NCBI GenBank assembly: GCA_016124895.1
Contig: WGMU01000099.1
Span: forward strand, 1 to 42,919
Direction: 5' to 3'
DNA length: 42,919 nucleotides
Source of the DNA: a bacterium
GTDB lineage: Bacteria; Planctomycetota; Planctomycetia; Planctomycetales; Planctomycetaceae
Position 1 is the stretch's first letter, and every line of letters begins with the position of its first letter. This document shows, in pieces, positions 31,922-41,159 of the stretch. The position numbers and the translations under genes are program-made. Under the pieces are notes generated by a model. The model was given only the letters and a program-made list of their open reading frames with translations. It had not been told where the DNA came from and searched no databases.

Positions 31922-32235
31922 TCCTGGATGCGAGCCGCGCCGCTTCCCGCGACGACGTCTGTCAGCAGTTCGACTCAAGCGGACGGCAGCCGCTCGATCA
32001 CGCAGCGCGGCGAACTGGCGGACGGCGAGCTGATCGCAACAATATCGGCGACGCTCGCTGGAGCTACACGCCAGAGAAAGCGGAACTGAAAACAACCTGC
32101 GTCATCAGCCCCAACGGCCGGATCGCCAGCATCAATCAGTCGCAAACCGCCAGCCTCGCGACGACATTGTCACTGAGCAGCGACGTCCCGATTCAGATGA
32201 CGATCCAGTTCTCGCGGAAGCTGGAGCGCCGTTGA
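31922..32235 (+). pseudogene. Probable remnant of a decayed gene, no start and possible frameshift
   Basis: A frame ending in TGA at about 32235 reads as ordinary protein in its last part (DARWSYTPEKAELKTTCVIS, then SINQSQTASLATTLSLSSD and VPIQMTIQFSRKLERR) but has no ATG or GTG start. A second frame just upstream reads ATTSVSSSTQADGSRSITQ and RGELADGELIA before shifting near 32045, so a frameshift could join them. I do not recognise the family. The sequence may also be chance open frame in GC-rich DNA. Confidence 0.35.
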
Positions 32236-32426
32236 CGGCACACGGTGATACAGGACGACGCTCGTAACCGTCGTCGAGGTTCTCCGAAACTTGATCAAAC
32301 GTGGGCATGGAGTCGATCGCTTCCTGAACACTCTGTCGACATGCGACCGTTTCCGGAAGCATCACGCGGGTCAGGTGATCCTGAGAGCGTCGTTCATGGC
32401 GACGTGCGAATTTCGGAGAAACCCAC

Positions 32427-34571
32427 CTACAGTTTCGGCAGAACCGGTTTCGGGGGCTTCGGCGGCGGGGGCGTCGGTTTCTTTGGCTCGGCGACGAACT
32501 GAACTTTGTTTTTCGGCACTGCCGCGTTGCGCGGAGCTGGTGGCCGGGGCGGCGGCGGGGCGACGTAACGCTGCTCGATCTCGATGCCGAAGCCGTCTTT
32601 CAATTCGCGTGCTGCGAGCACCGCCCACGGTGTGCCAGGAGCTTCGTCGACCACACGCTGCAGCAGTTCCTCGGCCAGTGTCGCCGTCTTTTTCATCGTG
32701 CCGGCGTAATTGAGTTTCTGCGACGACTTGACCGTCCAGCGGTTCGCTTTGGTACTGACGTCGTCGTTGGCGAGGTTCGATTTGACCCACGCCAGGCCGT
32801 AGTTGTATTCGAGATTGCGGACGCGTTGAGCGAGCAGGCGACCGTACGTCAGGCAGAAGTTCATGCGCCAGCGGGCCGAGTCTTCGTGAGCCAGTTCCTT
32901 TTCGATGCCTGACGGGAAGGCCTGCAGAATCATCTCGACCAGGTACTGCCCCTTCGCCGCCGACTTCTGGGCTTCCGTCGCGAGCTGCCGGAAATTGCCT
33001 TCGGTTACCGCGAAGTACAACTGCGGCGTACCGGGTGGCTGCGCGGAACGGCTCAGAATCGACGCTTCGACAACCGCCTTGCGCAACGGATGCTTCGCCA
33101 GATCACGCATGTAGTCTTCAGCAGTGCCAAACCGGTAATCCGGAGCAAACGATTTGATCGTCGCAGAGTCGAACACGCCCGTCGGCGTCAGGCCGCTCAT
33201 CGTCGTCATGTTCGTCGTGAAGTAGACGCCGCCAGTTTCGTGAACCAGCCGCGCCAGCGCGTACGGTGCAAACCCGGACGAAAGGTTGTCAAACTGCGGC
33301 CCCGCATACCAGAACGGCAGGACGACTGACTCGATGACCGGCGACTCAGGCCCCAGATCAACCGGAAGCTGATACGTCTTGCCGTCTTCGGGAGCGCGAT
33401 ACGGAACGTAACCCTTGCGGCGTCCAAACACGGCCGTCGGGCCGACGACGTAAGCCTTCGCTCCGAATCGCTGGCAGACGTTGATCGCCGGTTCGAGTGA
33501 CTCACTGAAGTCGTCGCCGGCTTCATCGGTAACGGTGATCAGCAGAATGCGGCGGCGCTGCTGGATGCGGTAGCGGGACCAGTTCGAGCAGACCTGTTTG
33601 ACCGCGCCAAAGATGTTTTCGACGCCGGACTGATCGATTTCCACGTTCTGAATCGCGGCCTGGACGTCGTCGAAGTTTTCCGTCGGCTGTGGAGTGAGAA
33701 ATGTCGTCTTCTCACCAAAGGTGACGACGCCGGTCAGCAGAGGCAGTTCCATCTTCGGAATCTGGTCAGTCTGCTGCTGCAGCGCGTCGAGTTCTCCGTA
33801 AATCCGTCGCAGCCGTCGCGCGATGGCTTTTCGCTGTTCAGTCAGGCTGCCGGAAGCGTCGAGCAGCCAGACGACGAGCACGCGGCTCTCCTGCAGGTTG
33901 TTGGCGATTTCCCAGGTGATCAGGTCGAGGGCCGAGTCAATCTGCACGAGTTCGCGGCCGGTCGTCCCGTTAACGACGATCCGGTCGTCAACTTCGAGCC
34001 CTTCCGGAACGTCGTACACGTGCTGCTCGCGCGGCGAGGGCAGCAATTCGGTCATCTGCTGCGGCGAAGACTCACGCCGCGGATTCTCGGTGGCCGCCAG
34101 CCCGATCCGGGCCGCGTTGATCACTTCGCGGACTTCGAGTTCCCGTTCGTCGGGGTCGGCAAGCACGTATTCGACTGACTGCAGTTCTTCCTCGTCGTCC
34201 GGCAGGCTGTCAACGATGGTGGCTTCGAGCGGTGGTTCGTACCAGCCGGGTTCCTGATCGATCGCCAGTTGCGCCAGATTGAGCAGCAAAGCGACGTGCA
34301 GGACGACGCTGATCAGCGTGCCCGCGACGCTGCCGCGCGAATCGCCATGCGGGGACGTTTCCGGTTCGTGACTTCCGCACGCGGTAACCGCTAATAAGCG
34401 CTCGTCACTATCTCCCTCGGCAGCCTCCGCAAACCAGACGCCATCGTCGAGGTCAGCGTCTGAAGCCCCGTCGCCCGCCGCCGCGAATTCAACGTCCTCG
34501 TCCGCGTGGTCATTCCGGATGGAGTCCGCGTCAAACGATGATTCGGTTTGTGGCGGCGCGTCGAAGGCCAT
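32427..34571 (-). CDS. Membrane-anchored von Willebrand factor A-domain protein with proline-rich tail
   Basis: The 714-residue protein has an acidic N-terminus, one transmembrane helix near residues 84-105 (LISVVLHVALLLNLAQLAI), a linker, and a vWA domain beginning near residue 230. The metal-site motif is WLLDASGSL (DxSxS), and ILLITVTDEAGDD supplies the downstream acidic residue. The last ~45 residues are proline-rich (APPPPRPPAPRN ... KPTPPPPKPPKPVLPKL), as in TonB-like linkers. vWA domains bind protein partners through Mg2+. Function is unknown; such genes are frequent in planctomycetes and often work with MoxR ATPases, but the moxR here lies 18 kb away. An ATG at 34571 is used; no strong ribosome binding site is seen. 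Confidence 0.82.
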   Translation of the reverse strand: MAFDAPPQTESSFDADSIRNDHADEDVEFAAAGDGASDADLDDGVWFAEAAEGDSDERLLAVTACGSHEPETSPHGDSRGSVAGTLISVVLHVALLLNLAQLAIDQEPGWYEPPLEATIVDSLPDDEEELQSVEYVLADPDERELEVREVINAARIGLAATENPRRESSPQQMTELLPSPREQHVYDVPEGLEVDDRIVVNGTTGRELVQIDSALDLITWEIANNLQESRVLVVWLLDASGSLTEQRKAIARRLRRIYGELDALQQQTDQIPKMELPLLTGVVTFGEKTTFLTPQPTENFDDVQAAIQNVEIDQSGVENIFGAVKQVCSNWSRYRIQQRRRILLITVTDEAGDDFSESLEPAINVCQRFGAKAYVVGPTAVFGRRKGYVPYRAPEDGKTYQLPVDLGPESPVIESVVLPFWYAGPQFDNLSSGFAPYALARLVHETGGVYFTTNMTTMSGLTPTGVFDSATIKSFAPDYRFGTAEDYMRDLAKHPLRKAVVEASILSRSAQPPGTPQLYFAVTEGNFRQLATEAQKSAAKGQYLVEMILQAFPSGIEKELAHEDSARWRMNFCLTYGRLLAQRVRNLEYNYGLAWVKSNLANDDVSTKANRWTVKSSQKLNYAGTMKKTATLAEELLQRVVDEAPGTPWAVLAARELKDGFGIEIEQRYVAPPPPRPPAPRNAAVPKNKVQFVAEPKKPTPPPPKPPKPVLPKL

Positions 34572-34684
34572 TGACGACTTCTCCCGGCACAGTGCCGACG
34601 TTTCCTGCCAATGCGGGACAGAAGACTCGACAGCGTACCGGACCGTTCTACACGACGAAACCGCATTCCCGCCCGAGCCGGCGA

Positions 34685-34725
34685 TATGAAAACGGGCCGC
34701 ACGTCGGTCTCCCGTCGTGCGGCCC
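34685..34725 (-). terminator. Intrinsic terminator after the DUF1549/DUF1553 gene
   Basis: GGGCCGCACG (34694-34703) and CGTGCGGCCC (34716-34725) form a perfect 10-bp GC-rich stem with a 12-nt loop. On the minus strand GTTTTC follows the stem. It lies 44 nt past the stop at 34769 and ahead of the vWA gene, so it ends the two-gene unit upstream. Confidence 0.8.
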
Positions 34726-34768
34726 CTGAATCATTTCGGGTTTGCTCCACAGTTGGTCGCGAAATCGA

Positions 34769-37216
34769 TCAATGCTGGAACAGAAACTCTTTCGAGTTCA
34801 GGATCGCCCAGCCGACATCTTCGAGGGCCAGCGTCCGGTCCTGACTGGACGCAATGTGGTTTTTCGACGCGGCGATTTCCGCATCAACCGGCTTGCGGCA
34901 CAGCGCGGCCAGGTACAGCGTTTCGATGATCTCATCGTCGGACTTGCCATCCTTGACCATCTGGTGAATGCGACCGTTGTCGGCTCTCAGTTTGTTATGC
35001 ACGGTCGGGCCGTTGATCATCTGCAGAGCCTGCGAGAGGTTCGACTCGTTCGAGCGTTCACACTGGCAGGCCATCTCACGCTGAGGCTGGCCGAAGACCT
35101 TCAGGAAGTAATGATCGGTCGGCGGATCCGGCAGGGCAACCGCTCGCGTTCCGGGCGGCAGACCTTTGAAGGATTCCGGCACGCTGGTCACCTGACAGAT
35201 CGCATCGAGAAGCTGCTCGGCCGTCAGCAGACGGGTCGTGGCGTGCGACGCGTAGATCTCGTCGTCCGCGTTGAAGTCGTTCTTCTTCGAACTGAGCTGG
35301 TACGTCCGGCTGTTCATGATCGTGCGGATTGCCCACTTGCGACTGAAGCCGTGCTGTGCGAACTGCTGAGATAGCTCGTCAAGCAGTGGCGCGTTTGACG
35401 GCGGGTTCGAGTCGCGGAAGTCGTCGACAGGTTCAACAATGCCGCGGCCCATCAGGTGTCCCCAGATCCGGTTGACTGACGCTTTCGCGAAGAACGGATT
35501 GTCCGCAGCGGTCAGCCAGTCGGCGAAGACCTGCCGCCGGTCCTGCTCGGCCGGGACGTCGACATCGCCTTTCAGCAGCAAATGGACCTTCATCGTCTGA
35601 CCGGTCCGCGGCTGCTGAATCTCACCCGAACGCGTCGCGTGAATGATTTCCTCATCCGGAGCCGCTCCCTTCTGCCGGCCAATCCGCGTAAACGCCGCAG
35701 CGATGCCGTAATAGTTGTCCTGGCTCCAGCGCTCGAACGGGTGATTGTGGCACTTCGCGCATTGAATGCGGATTCCCAGGAAGAGCTGGGCGGTCGTCTC
35801 GGTGGCGTCGTTCGGGTCACGGCTCGTACGCCAGTAGTTGGCCGCCGGGTTCTCGAAAACGCTGCCCGACGCTGTCAGCAGTTCGCGAGCAAACTGGTCG
35901 AGCCCCTTGTCCGTGCGAATACTCTCGTAAATCCAGTGCTGGAATTTGTAGACACCCGTATCAGTGACCTTCTTGGCATTCGACCGCAGAATGTCGCTCC
36001 ACTTGAGCGTCCAGAATTCGGCGAAGTCGTTTGAGTCGAGCAGGCGGTCAACAAGCTTCGCCCGCCGTGTGTCAGCCGAATCCGCCAGGAAGGCCTGAGT
36101 CTCTTCGATGCGCGGCAGCCGTCCGGTCAGGTCGAGATACGCCCGGCGAATGAATTCCTCATCCGAGCACAGATCGGACGGCAGAATCTGAAGCTGCTTG
36201 AGCTTGCTGAAGATCTTTGTGTCGACAAAGTTGGCTTCTGGCGGGTTACTCCACTGAAAGCCAGGGACATCTTCGAGAAACGTGATGTAGGACGTGTCCA
36301 TCTTGTCGAGGTAACGAGCGAGCACAGCGGTTTCGCCGCGACCGATTTTCTCGACGAGCCCGTCGGGCGTAACGGTCGCAACCGATTCGTTGCTCGAACT
36401 GAAGACGGTCAGGGCCGTCAGGTCGCGCTGCGAACCATCACTGAAAAAACCGGTGACCTGCAGTTGCTGACGGTCAGCGGGAGCGTTCAGCGTGCGCAGG
36501 TTCGGGCTGACCTGGACGCGGGTCAGTGTTGCCGTCTCGGGTGGGTCAAGCTGCAGACCCTCGGCAATCCAGTTGCGGAGCACGGTGTAGGACGCGTCGC
36601 CTTTGTGCAGCCGCCGTCCGCCGCCGTGTGCGACCTCCATCAGAGCCTTCTGCAGGATGAGACTTTCTTCCGGCTTAAGAATGTTCGTTCGCCGGCCGAA
36701 GTACTCGGACCGCAGCGTCAGGATGTCGAGCGGCGGGTCGAAGCCGCGCAGCGACAGTCGGAAGCCACCTTTACCCGACGGCGAACCGTGGCAGGCTCCC
36801 ATGTTGCAGCTTGACTTCGTGAGAGCCGCCAGCAGTTCATTGTTGAAACGCACCGGCTGCGGCTGGTCGAAGCTGCTGACCGTGACGTCAGCGACTGCAG
36901 ACTGATCGCCGATCGTCGCTTTAAGCTGAGCCGTACCGTTGCCTGCCGCTCGGGCGACAGTTCCGTCGATCCGGACAACGGCCGGGTTCGTCGATTCGAG
37001 TTTGACGTCGTGCGTCACGTCAAAGACGCCCTTGGCCCCTTGGCCACTGATGACAAGCTGCTGCTCGGCACGCGGACCTTTCAGCTCAAACTTCGCCGTG
37101 TCAAACGTCAGTTTTGACGGTTGCTCGGCAGCACCGGCCGTTCCCGGCGGCTGAGCCAGCGAGGCTGCGGTCAGGCACAGGAACGCGTTCAGAAACCAGT
37201 GACTCTGGTGACGCAT
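34769..37216 (-). CDS. Secreted DUF1549/DUF1553 protein with Big2-like domains and cytochrome c-like motifs
   Basis: This 815-residue protein has a signal peptide (NAFLCLTAASLAQ), an Ig/Big2-like domain (about residues 35-115), a CNMGACHGS motif near 135 (a cytochrome-like CxxxCH), a second Big2-like domain, then DUF1549 (EEFIRRAYLDLTGRLPR) with CAKCHNHPFERW near 485 and DUF1553 (SVNRIWGHLMGRGIVEPVDD, RTYQLSS, LTAEQLLDAI) at the end. This combination is a planctomycete hallmark; the proteins are exported and thought to be redox or polysaccharide-related, but no activity is established. GGGAG six nt before the ATG at 37216 fixes the start. Its partner ends 74 bp upstream, so the two form one unit. 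Confidence 0.92.
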   Translation of the reverse strand: MRHQSHWFLNAFLCLTAASLAQPPGTAGAAEQPSKLTFDTAKFELKGPRAEQQLVISGQGAKGVFDVTHDVKLESTNPAVVRIDGTVARAAGNGTAQLKATIGDQSAVADVTVSSFDQPQPVRFNNELLAALTKSSCNMGACHGSPSGKGGFRLSLRGFDPPLDILTLRSEYFGRRTNILKPEESLILQKALMEVAHGGGRRLHKGDASYTVLRNWIAEGLQLDPPETATLTRVQVSPNLRTLNAPADRQQLQVTGFFSDGSQRDLTALTVFSSSNESVATVTPDGLVEKIGRGETAVLARYLDKMDTSYITFLEDVPGFQWSNPPEANFVDTKIFSKLKQLQILPSDLCSDEEFIRRAYLDLTGRLPRIEETQAFLADSADTRRAKLVDRLLDSNDFAEFWTLKWSDILRSNAKKVTDTGVYKFQHWIYESIRTDKGLDQFARELLTASGSVFENPAANYWRTSRDPNDATETTAQLFLGIRIQCAKCHNHPFERWSQDNYYGIAAAFTRIGRQKGAAPDEEIIHATRSGEIQQPRTGQTMKVHLLLKGDVDVPAEQDRRQVFADWLTAADNPFFAKASVNRIWGHLMGRGIVEPVDDFRDSNPPSNAPLLDELSQQFAQHGFSRKWAIRTIMNSRTYQLSSKKNDFNADDEIYASHATTRLLTAEQLLDAICQVTSVPESFKGLPPGTRAVALPDPPTDHYFLKVFGQPQREMACQCERSNESNLSQALQMINGPTVHNKLRADNGRIHQMVKDGKSDDEIIETLYLAALCRKPVDAEIAASKNHIASSQDRTLALEDVGWAILNSKEFLFQH

Positions 37217-37290
37217 GATAATCTCCCGGTTCTACTGGAGAGGCGGTGTTCGGAGGTTGTTCTGGTGGGACGTTAGTTATCGAGGGTGTT

Positions 37291-39306
37291 CTATTTGGGC
37301 GGGTCCTGAATAGTCAGCGAGATGCCCGGAACGGACTGGGTGACCGTCGTCTTGTCCTGCTTGATGGTCGCCGTCAGGGCGACGGTGAAGGTGCCGACCG
37401 GAGCTTTATCGGTTGCTTTCAGCGTGATCTCGATTGAGTTCTGGTCTTTCGGAATCGGCTTGACCTCAGCCGTGACGTTGCCAGGCAGCCCGCCTTTGTT
37501 TGCTTCTGGAGTGACGGCCAGTGTGATCACCTCGTTGAAGCCGTCCACCCGTTCGGACAGCAGTTTGACCGTAGCGCTCTGGCCTTTGACCAGCGTGACC
37601 GACGGGATTTCGGGGCGGACGCGAATCTGAGGCTGCGGACCGATGCCGACAGCGATCTTCCGCGTCAGATTCTGCGGTGCCCACGGCAGCGCATTGAAAC
37701 CGGCCTTCATCGCGTCTTCAGTACTGGCCGTCGCCACGACATCCTGTTCGCCGATCTTCGCGCGACCGACGACGCGAATCGGAATCACCTGGCTCTGTGG
37801 AGTCGCCGTCGTGCTCGTCAGAGTCAGCACGACGGATTTCATTCCGGGGCCAACCACCGTCGGCTGACTGACGATGCCGTCCGGCAACCCTTCCGCAACG
37901 ACCTGAATCTCGCCGTTGTAGCCGCGGCGTTCGACGTTGACAGTGACTGCCGAAGTCGAGCCCGCTCCAATGTTGATTGTGTTGTCGCTGACGGACAGAT
38001 CGAAGCCGGCCGAAGCGGACTCGGTCTCGATCAGGTAGCCAAACTGCCCTCCGCCGCGACGGTGCAGTTCTTCAACCGCGACGAAGAATTCTCCGTCAGC
38101 GGGAAACGCGTAATCGAACGAGGCATCGCCAACACCGAAGTCTTCTTTGGCGGTGAGTTGCCCGCCGTCCGCGTTCAGTATTCTCACAAAGACCGACGTT
38201 GGAGCGCCGACCCGCCGGGTGATCGCTCGGAACGTAAACTTCTGACCTTTCGTGGCGGCTACTTTAAAGAAGTCGGCATCGCCGGGCTGATCGATGCGGC
38301 CGCTGAGCGTGTGGCCGAGCGGTGCAGCGGTGGCCTGCTCCTTCGAATCGTTTGGTTCGACTTCGGCGGTGGCCTCAGCCTGAGCGACGTGCAGCAGCGC
38401 GAGAGCACTGCTGCGGCCGTTGATGATTTTCGCGCCGACGTCGACGGCTTCTTCGAGTTCGTCCGCCGCCAGCGTCACGAGTGCCGGTGCGACGGCAACC
38501 GCATCCGGACCAACGAACGTCACGGCGGATTCCTTGCCGCGAGCTGCTCCCAGCGGGTACGGCACCGAGACGATCGGAAAGTCGCCGATCCGCAACCGAT
38601 AAAAGTGTCCGCCGCCGCCCTGATAGCGGATGTCGCGAAGTTCCAGCGTGTACTTGCCGCCTGCTTCAAATGTGTGATGCAGTCGCGCGTCGCCACGAAG
38701 ACCGGGTTCGTCGTCGCTCCATTCGACCTCGCGGCCCTGCGGGTTCAGCAACCGAATGAACGGATCGAGCGCCGAACCGAGCCGGCGAGCAACGACTTCA
38801 ATCGAAACCGCCTCGCCAGCCTTTGCGTCAAAGCGGAAGAACTGATAACTCAATGAGGCCACTGTTCCATCGACGGCAACCGGCAGCGTCAGATCCTGAG
38901 CGGCTTCCGGCGTCGTGTTATTTCCGACGCTGGCGACGGAGGGCAGATCGTCGACCAGCAGCAGCTTCAGCCCCGAGACTCCGCCTGGACCAGCGATCCG
39001 GATTCCGTGGACTCCGACGGGGACCTCAGCAGGAACGTCGAACTGCCAGGTCGAACTGCCGGCGTCTTTGCCATTATTTGGAACGTCCGCCGCGAGCGAC
39101 GTTGTTGCTGCGAAACTTGTCCAGACCTGCGATGCGTCGGTCAGGCTGCCGCCGCGCAGAACAACCTTTGTACTGCCGCCGGGCGCAACAGCCTGGGGTT
39201 GAGTGGTCGAGATCGTTGGAGGGGCCTGTGCCGTCGCGACGGTGGCCGCCGAACTCAACACAGCGAGAGAAAGCACGAAGGCAAACGGGCGGGCACGACG
39301 AGGCAT
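37291..39306 (-). CDS. Secreted protein with two pre-peptidase C-terminal (PPC) domains
   Basis: The 671-residue product has a signal peptide (FVLSLAVLSSAATVATA) and no catalytic domain. An Ig-like N-terminal part (LRGGSLTDASQVW) is followed by two PPC domains, about residues 130-250 (LGSALDPFIRLLNPQG, YTLELRDIRYQGG) and 315-420 (VEPNDSKEQATAA, ISGRIDQPGDADFFKV-like, FVAVEELHRRGGGQFGY), then further beta-sandwich segments. PPC domains usually cap secreted peptidases or bind the cell surface. Similar proteins sit beside DUF1549/DUF1553 genes in many planctomycetes, so it is probably the partner of the gene 74 bp downstream. GGAG nine nt before the ATG supports the start. Confidence 0.9.
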   Translation of the reverse strand: MPRRARPFAFVLSLAVLSSAATVATAQAPPTISTTQPQAVAPGGSTKVVLRGGSLTDASQVWTSFAATTSLAADVPNNGKDAGSSTWQFDVPAEVPVGVHGIRIAGPGGVSGLKLLLVDDLPSVASVGNNTTPEAAQDLTLPVAVDGTVASLSYQFFRFDAKAGEAVSIEVVARRLGSALDPFIRLLNPQGREVEWSDDEPGLRGDARLHHTFEAGGKYTLELRDIRYQGGGGHFYRLRIGDFPIVSVPYPLGAARGKESAVTFVGPDAVAVAPALVTLAADELEEAVDVGAKIINGRSSALALLHVAQAEATAEVEPNDSKEQATAAPLGHTLSGRIDQPGDADFFKVAATKGQKFTFRAITRRVGAPTSVFVRILNADGGQLTAKEDFGVGDASFDYAFPADGEFFVAVEELHRRGGGQFGYLIETESASAGFDLSVSDNTINIGAGSTSAVTVNVERRGYNGEIQVVAEGLPDGIVSQPTVVGPGMKSVVLTLTSTTATPQSQVIPIRVVGRAKIGEQDVVATASTEDAMKAGFNALPWAPQNLTRKIAVGIGPQPQIRVRPEIPSVTLVKGQSATVKLLSERVDGFNEVITLAVTPEANKGGLPGNVTAEVKPIPKDQNSIEITLKATDKAPVGTFTVALTATIKQDKTTVTQSVPGISLTIQDPPK

Positions 39307-39617
39307 AAAACAAAACTCCGCAATACAGGGCGGGACAGTGGAGCGTCAGTCGGCGGGAAATGTCGGAGGGCAGAACCGATGGAACTCGTGCGAGTCGCCC
39401 CGCCCCGAGTTCGCCGACTCACCAAGCCATGAGCCGGTTTTGATGGATCATCATAGGCATCTGCCGATCAGACCGTCAAAGCCGGAGTGCCGCCCGCACC
39501 GGTTCTCCTGGAGAGATGTCACGACAAACCGGCCATTCTCGACGGAGCTGTTTGTCAGGCAGTAGGCTGTATCCCGACCGGCCCGAACACTGCCTGCTTT
39601 GCAACCGGACTTCCGAA
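39307..39617. other. Divergent intergenic region between PPC-domain gene and coaC
   Basis: About 310 bp that should hold both promoters. An ATG at 39516 opens the coaC frame and codes 34 extra cysteine-containing residues that look unlike the family. I see no other gene or repeat and cannot place promoter boxes. Confidence 0.5.
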
Positions 39618-40166
39618 GTGGACGAATTCAAGAACCGCGAGATCCTGATCGGCGTGACGGGCGGCATCGCTGCTTACAAGACAGCAGACCTCGTCAGCAA
39701 ACTGGTGCAGGCCGGTGCGAAGGTCACTGTCGCGATGACGGACGCGGCGACGCAGTTCATAGGACCAACGACGTTCGAGGCGCTGACCAGCCGGCCGGTC
39801 TACCGTGGCATGTTTTCCCCGATCGAACATCCGCAGGGGGAACACATCGGACTGGCCCGCCGCGCCGAACTCTACATCGTCGCTCCAGCCACCGCTGACT
39901 TCATCGCCAAAGCCGCGCACGGCCTCGCGAGCGATCTCGTTTCGACACTCGCGCTGACCGTCACCTGCCCGATCCTGCTGGCTCCGGCAATGAATACCGA
40001 GATGTGGAACAAGCTGCCCACGCAGCGCAACCTGCAGCAGGTCGAGGCCGACGGAATGCACATCATCCAGCCCGGCAGCGGCTGGCTCAGTTGCGGCCAG
40101 ATCGGCCCCGGACGCATGGCCGAACCGGCTGAGATCCTCGCAGCCATCTCCGCACGACTGCCGTGA
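39618..40166 (+). CDS. coaC: Phosphopantothenoylcysteine decarboxylase
   Basis: This 182-residue flavoprotein decarboxylates phosphopantothenoylcysteine to phosphopantetheine in coenzyme A synthesis. Family motifs are [16 protein letters not shown] at the start, the active histidine in [29 protein letters not shown] for FMN binding, the PAMNTEMW motif and the substrate-recognition loop [17 protein letters not shown] with its conserved cysteine. Most bacteria fuse this domain to the synthetase CoaB; here the protein stops after the decarboxylase, and no synthetase is in the window. A GTG start at 39618 gives the usual ~180-residue length; the ATG at 39516 would add 34 unrelated residues. It is convergent with the lipoprotein gene, 41 bp away. 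Confidence 0.93.
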   Translation: MDEFKNREILIGVTGGIAAYKTADLVSKLVQAGAKVTVAMTDAATQFIGPTTFEALTSRPVYRGMFSPIEHPQGEHIGLARRAELYIVAPATADFIAKAAHGLASDLVSTLALTVTCPILLAPAMNTEMWNKLPTQRNLQQVEADGMHIIQPGSGWLSCGQIGPGRMAEPAEILAAISARLP

Positions 40167-40207
40167 TCCGCTCTCGCTTTCTCGCGAGTGGCATCGGTGC
40201 CTTCGTC

Positions 40208-41050
40208 TCAGAAGCCACCGCCGGATGACGGGACTGCGGCAGGGCCTCCGGCCTGAGCGCGAGGGATTTCGTCGGTGGCCGTCATTTGCTCGATGGCCAT
40301 ATCGATCCCGTCGTATGGACGTGCCGAGCGTGCAAGGATGTCGTCGCTGGGAACAATCGTCACCAGTGCGAGCTGAATGTTCTGACCGACGAAGTAGCGG
40401 TACAGACGAAAGTCATAGCGGGCCTTTCGCCTGTCCACTTCGTAGGTCATCTCCGGGTCGGACAGCAGAATCCAGTCGTAATCCTTGCGCGGCACATAGG
40501 CAGTGCCACTGGGCGAACGGACTTCGGCAAACTGCCACGGCTCAATCGCGGAACTCGGCTGATAAACCCGCGAGCTGTCAGCCAGAGCCTTGATCACGTG
40601 ATCCATAAAGTCCGCAGGAATCACCGTTGGATTGTCGAATTTCTGACGATAGTCGTCGTGGTTGGTGCAGATGAGGATCCATGCCGGGAGTTCCTCGACA
40701 TCACTGTCAGGAATCTCGACACGCATTTGAGCCTGCCAGGCTCCGACAAGACCCGGCAGCTTACTGGTCAGAAACGCCGGCTGCCGTTTGTCTGGCGGCG
40801 GGGGAGAGTTTTCATCGGGGGCCGGTGGTGGAGGCGGCAGCTCAGCAAACCCCTTCGGCGGCCGGAACGTAATGCCCTCGGACGTCCAGGTTCGCGATTC
40901 GAGCAGGTTGTCGACCTGTTGCCGATAGCTGAAGTACGCCGTCGATGCAGCCAGTCGTTCTTCGTACGCCTGCGATCCGCAACCGAGAAGCGTTAACGAC
41001 GCGGTCAGCAGGCACAGCAGGAAAGCAGCGGTCATCGTCGGGCGAGTCAT
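40208..41050 (-). CDS. Predicted lipoprotein of unknown function
   Basis: The 280-residue product has a lipoprotein signal peptide ending LTLLGCG, with the lipobox cysteine at residue 24, so it is anchored to a membrane. The first mature stretch carries a proline-rich PPPPPAPDENSPPPPD linker (about residues 73-88). The rest is a single domain with aromatic and charged strands (WQFAEVRSPSGTAYV, RYFVGQNIQLALVTIVPSDD) and a glycine-rich end. I do not recognise the family; planctomycetes carry many such proteins. It is convergent with coaC and its upstream side borders the Rhs remnant. Confidence 0.75.
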   Translation of the reverse strand: MTRPTMTAAFLLCLLTASLTLLGCGSQAYEERLAASTAYFSYRQQVDNLLESRTWTSEGITFRPPKGFAELPPPPPAPDENSPPPPDKRQPAFLTSKLPGLVGAWQAQMRVEIPDSDVEELPAWILICTNHDDYRQKFDNPTVIPADFMDHVIKALADSSRVYQPSSAIEPWQFAEVRSPSGTAYVPRKDYDWILLSDPEMTYEVDRRKARYDFRLYRYFVGQNIQLALVTIVPSDDILARSARPYDGIDMAIEQMTATDEIPRAQAGGPAAVPSSGGGF

Positions 41051-41159
41051 GGTCGGCGTTCGTCTGCGGCGAGGAGAATTGCGAGACAGTGTCAGTCTTC
41101 AGCCAGTGCTGCGCGGGCCAGAGTCAAGTACGTCACACCGGCGGGCCGCGAGTGTACCG

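Larger units (their letters stand above)
31775..32426. other. ~650 bp region with a probable terminator and decayed gene fragment
   Basis: No complete gene is supported. The first ~150 bp carry a hairpin ending in a T-run and the middle holds the remnant at 31922-32235; the last ~190 bp shows nothing I can name. The adjoining vWA gene ends at 32427, converging on waaA. Confidence 0.5.

Noticed and set aside
32132-32365. Minus-strand 77-residue frame near the vWA gene end
   Set aside because: It overlaps the better-looking plus-strand remnant and shows no family motif.
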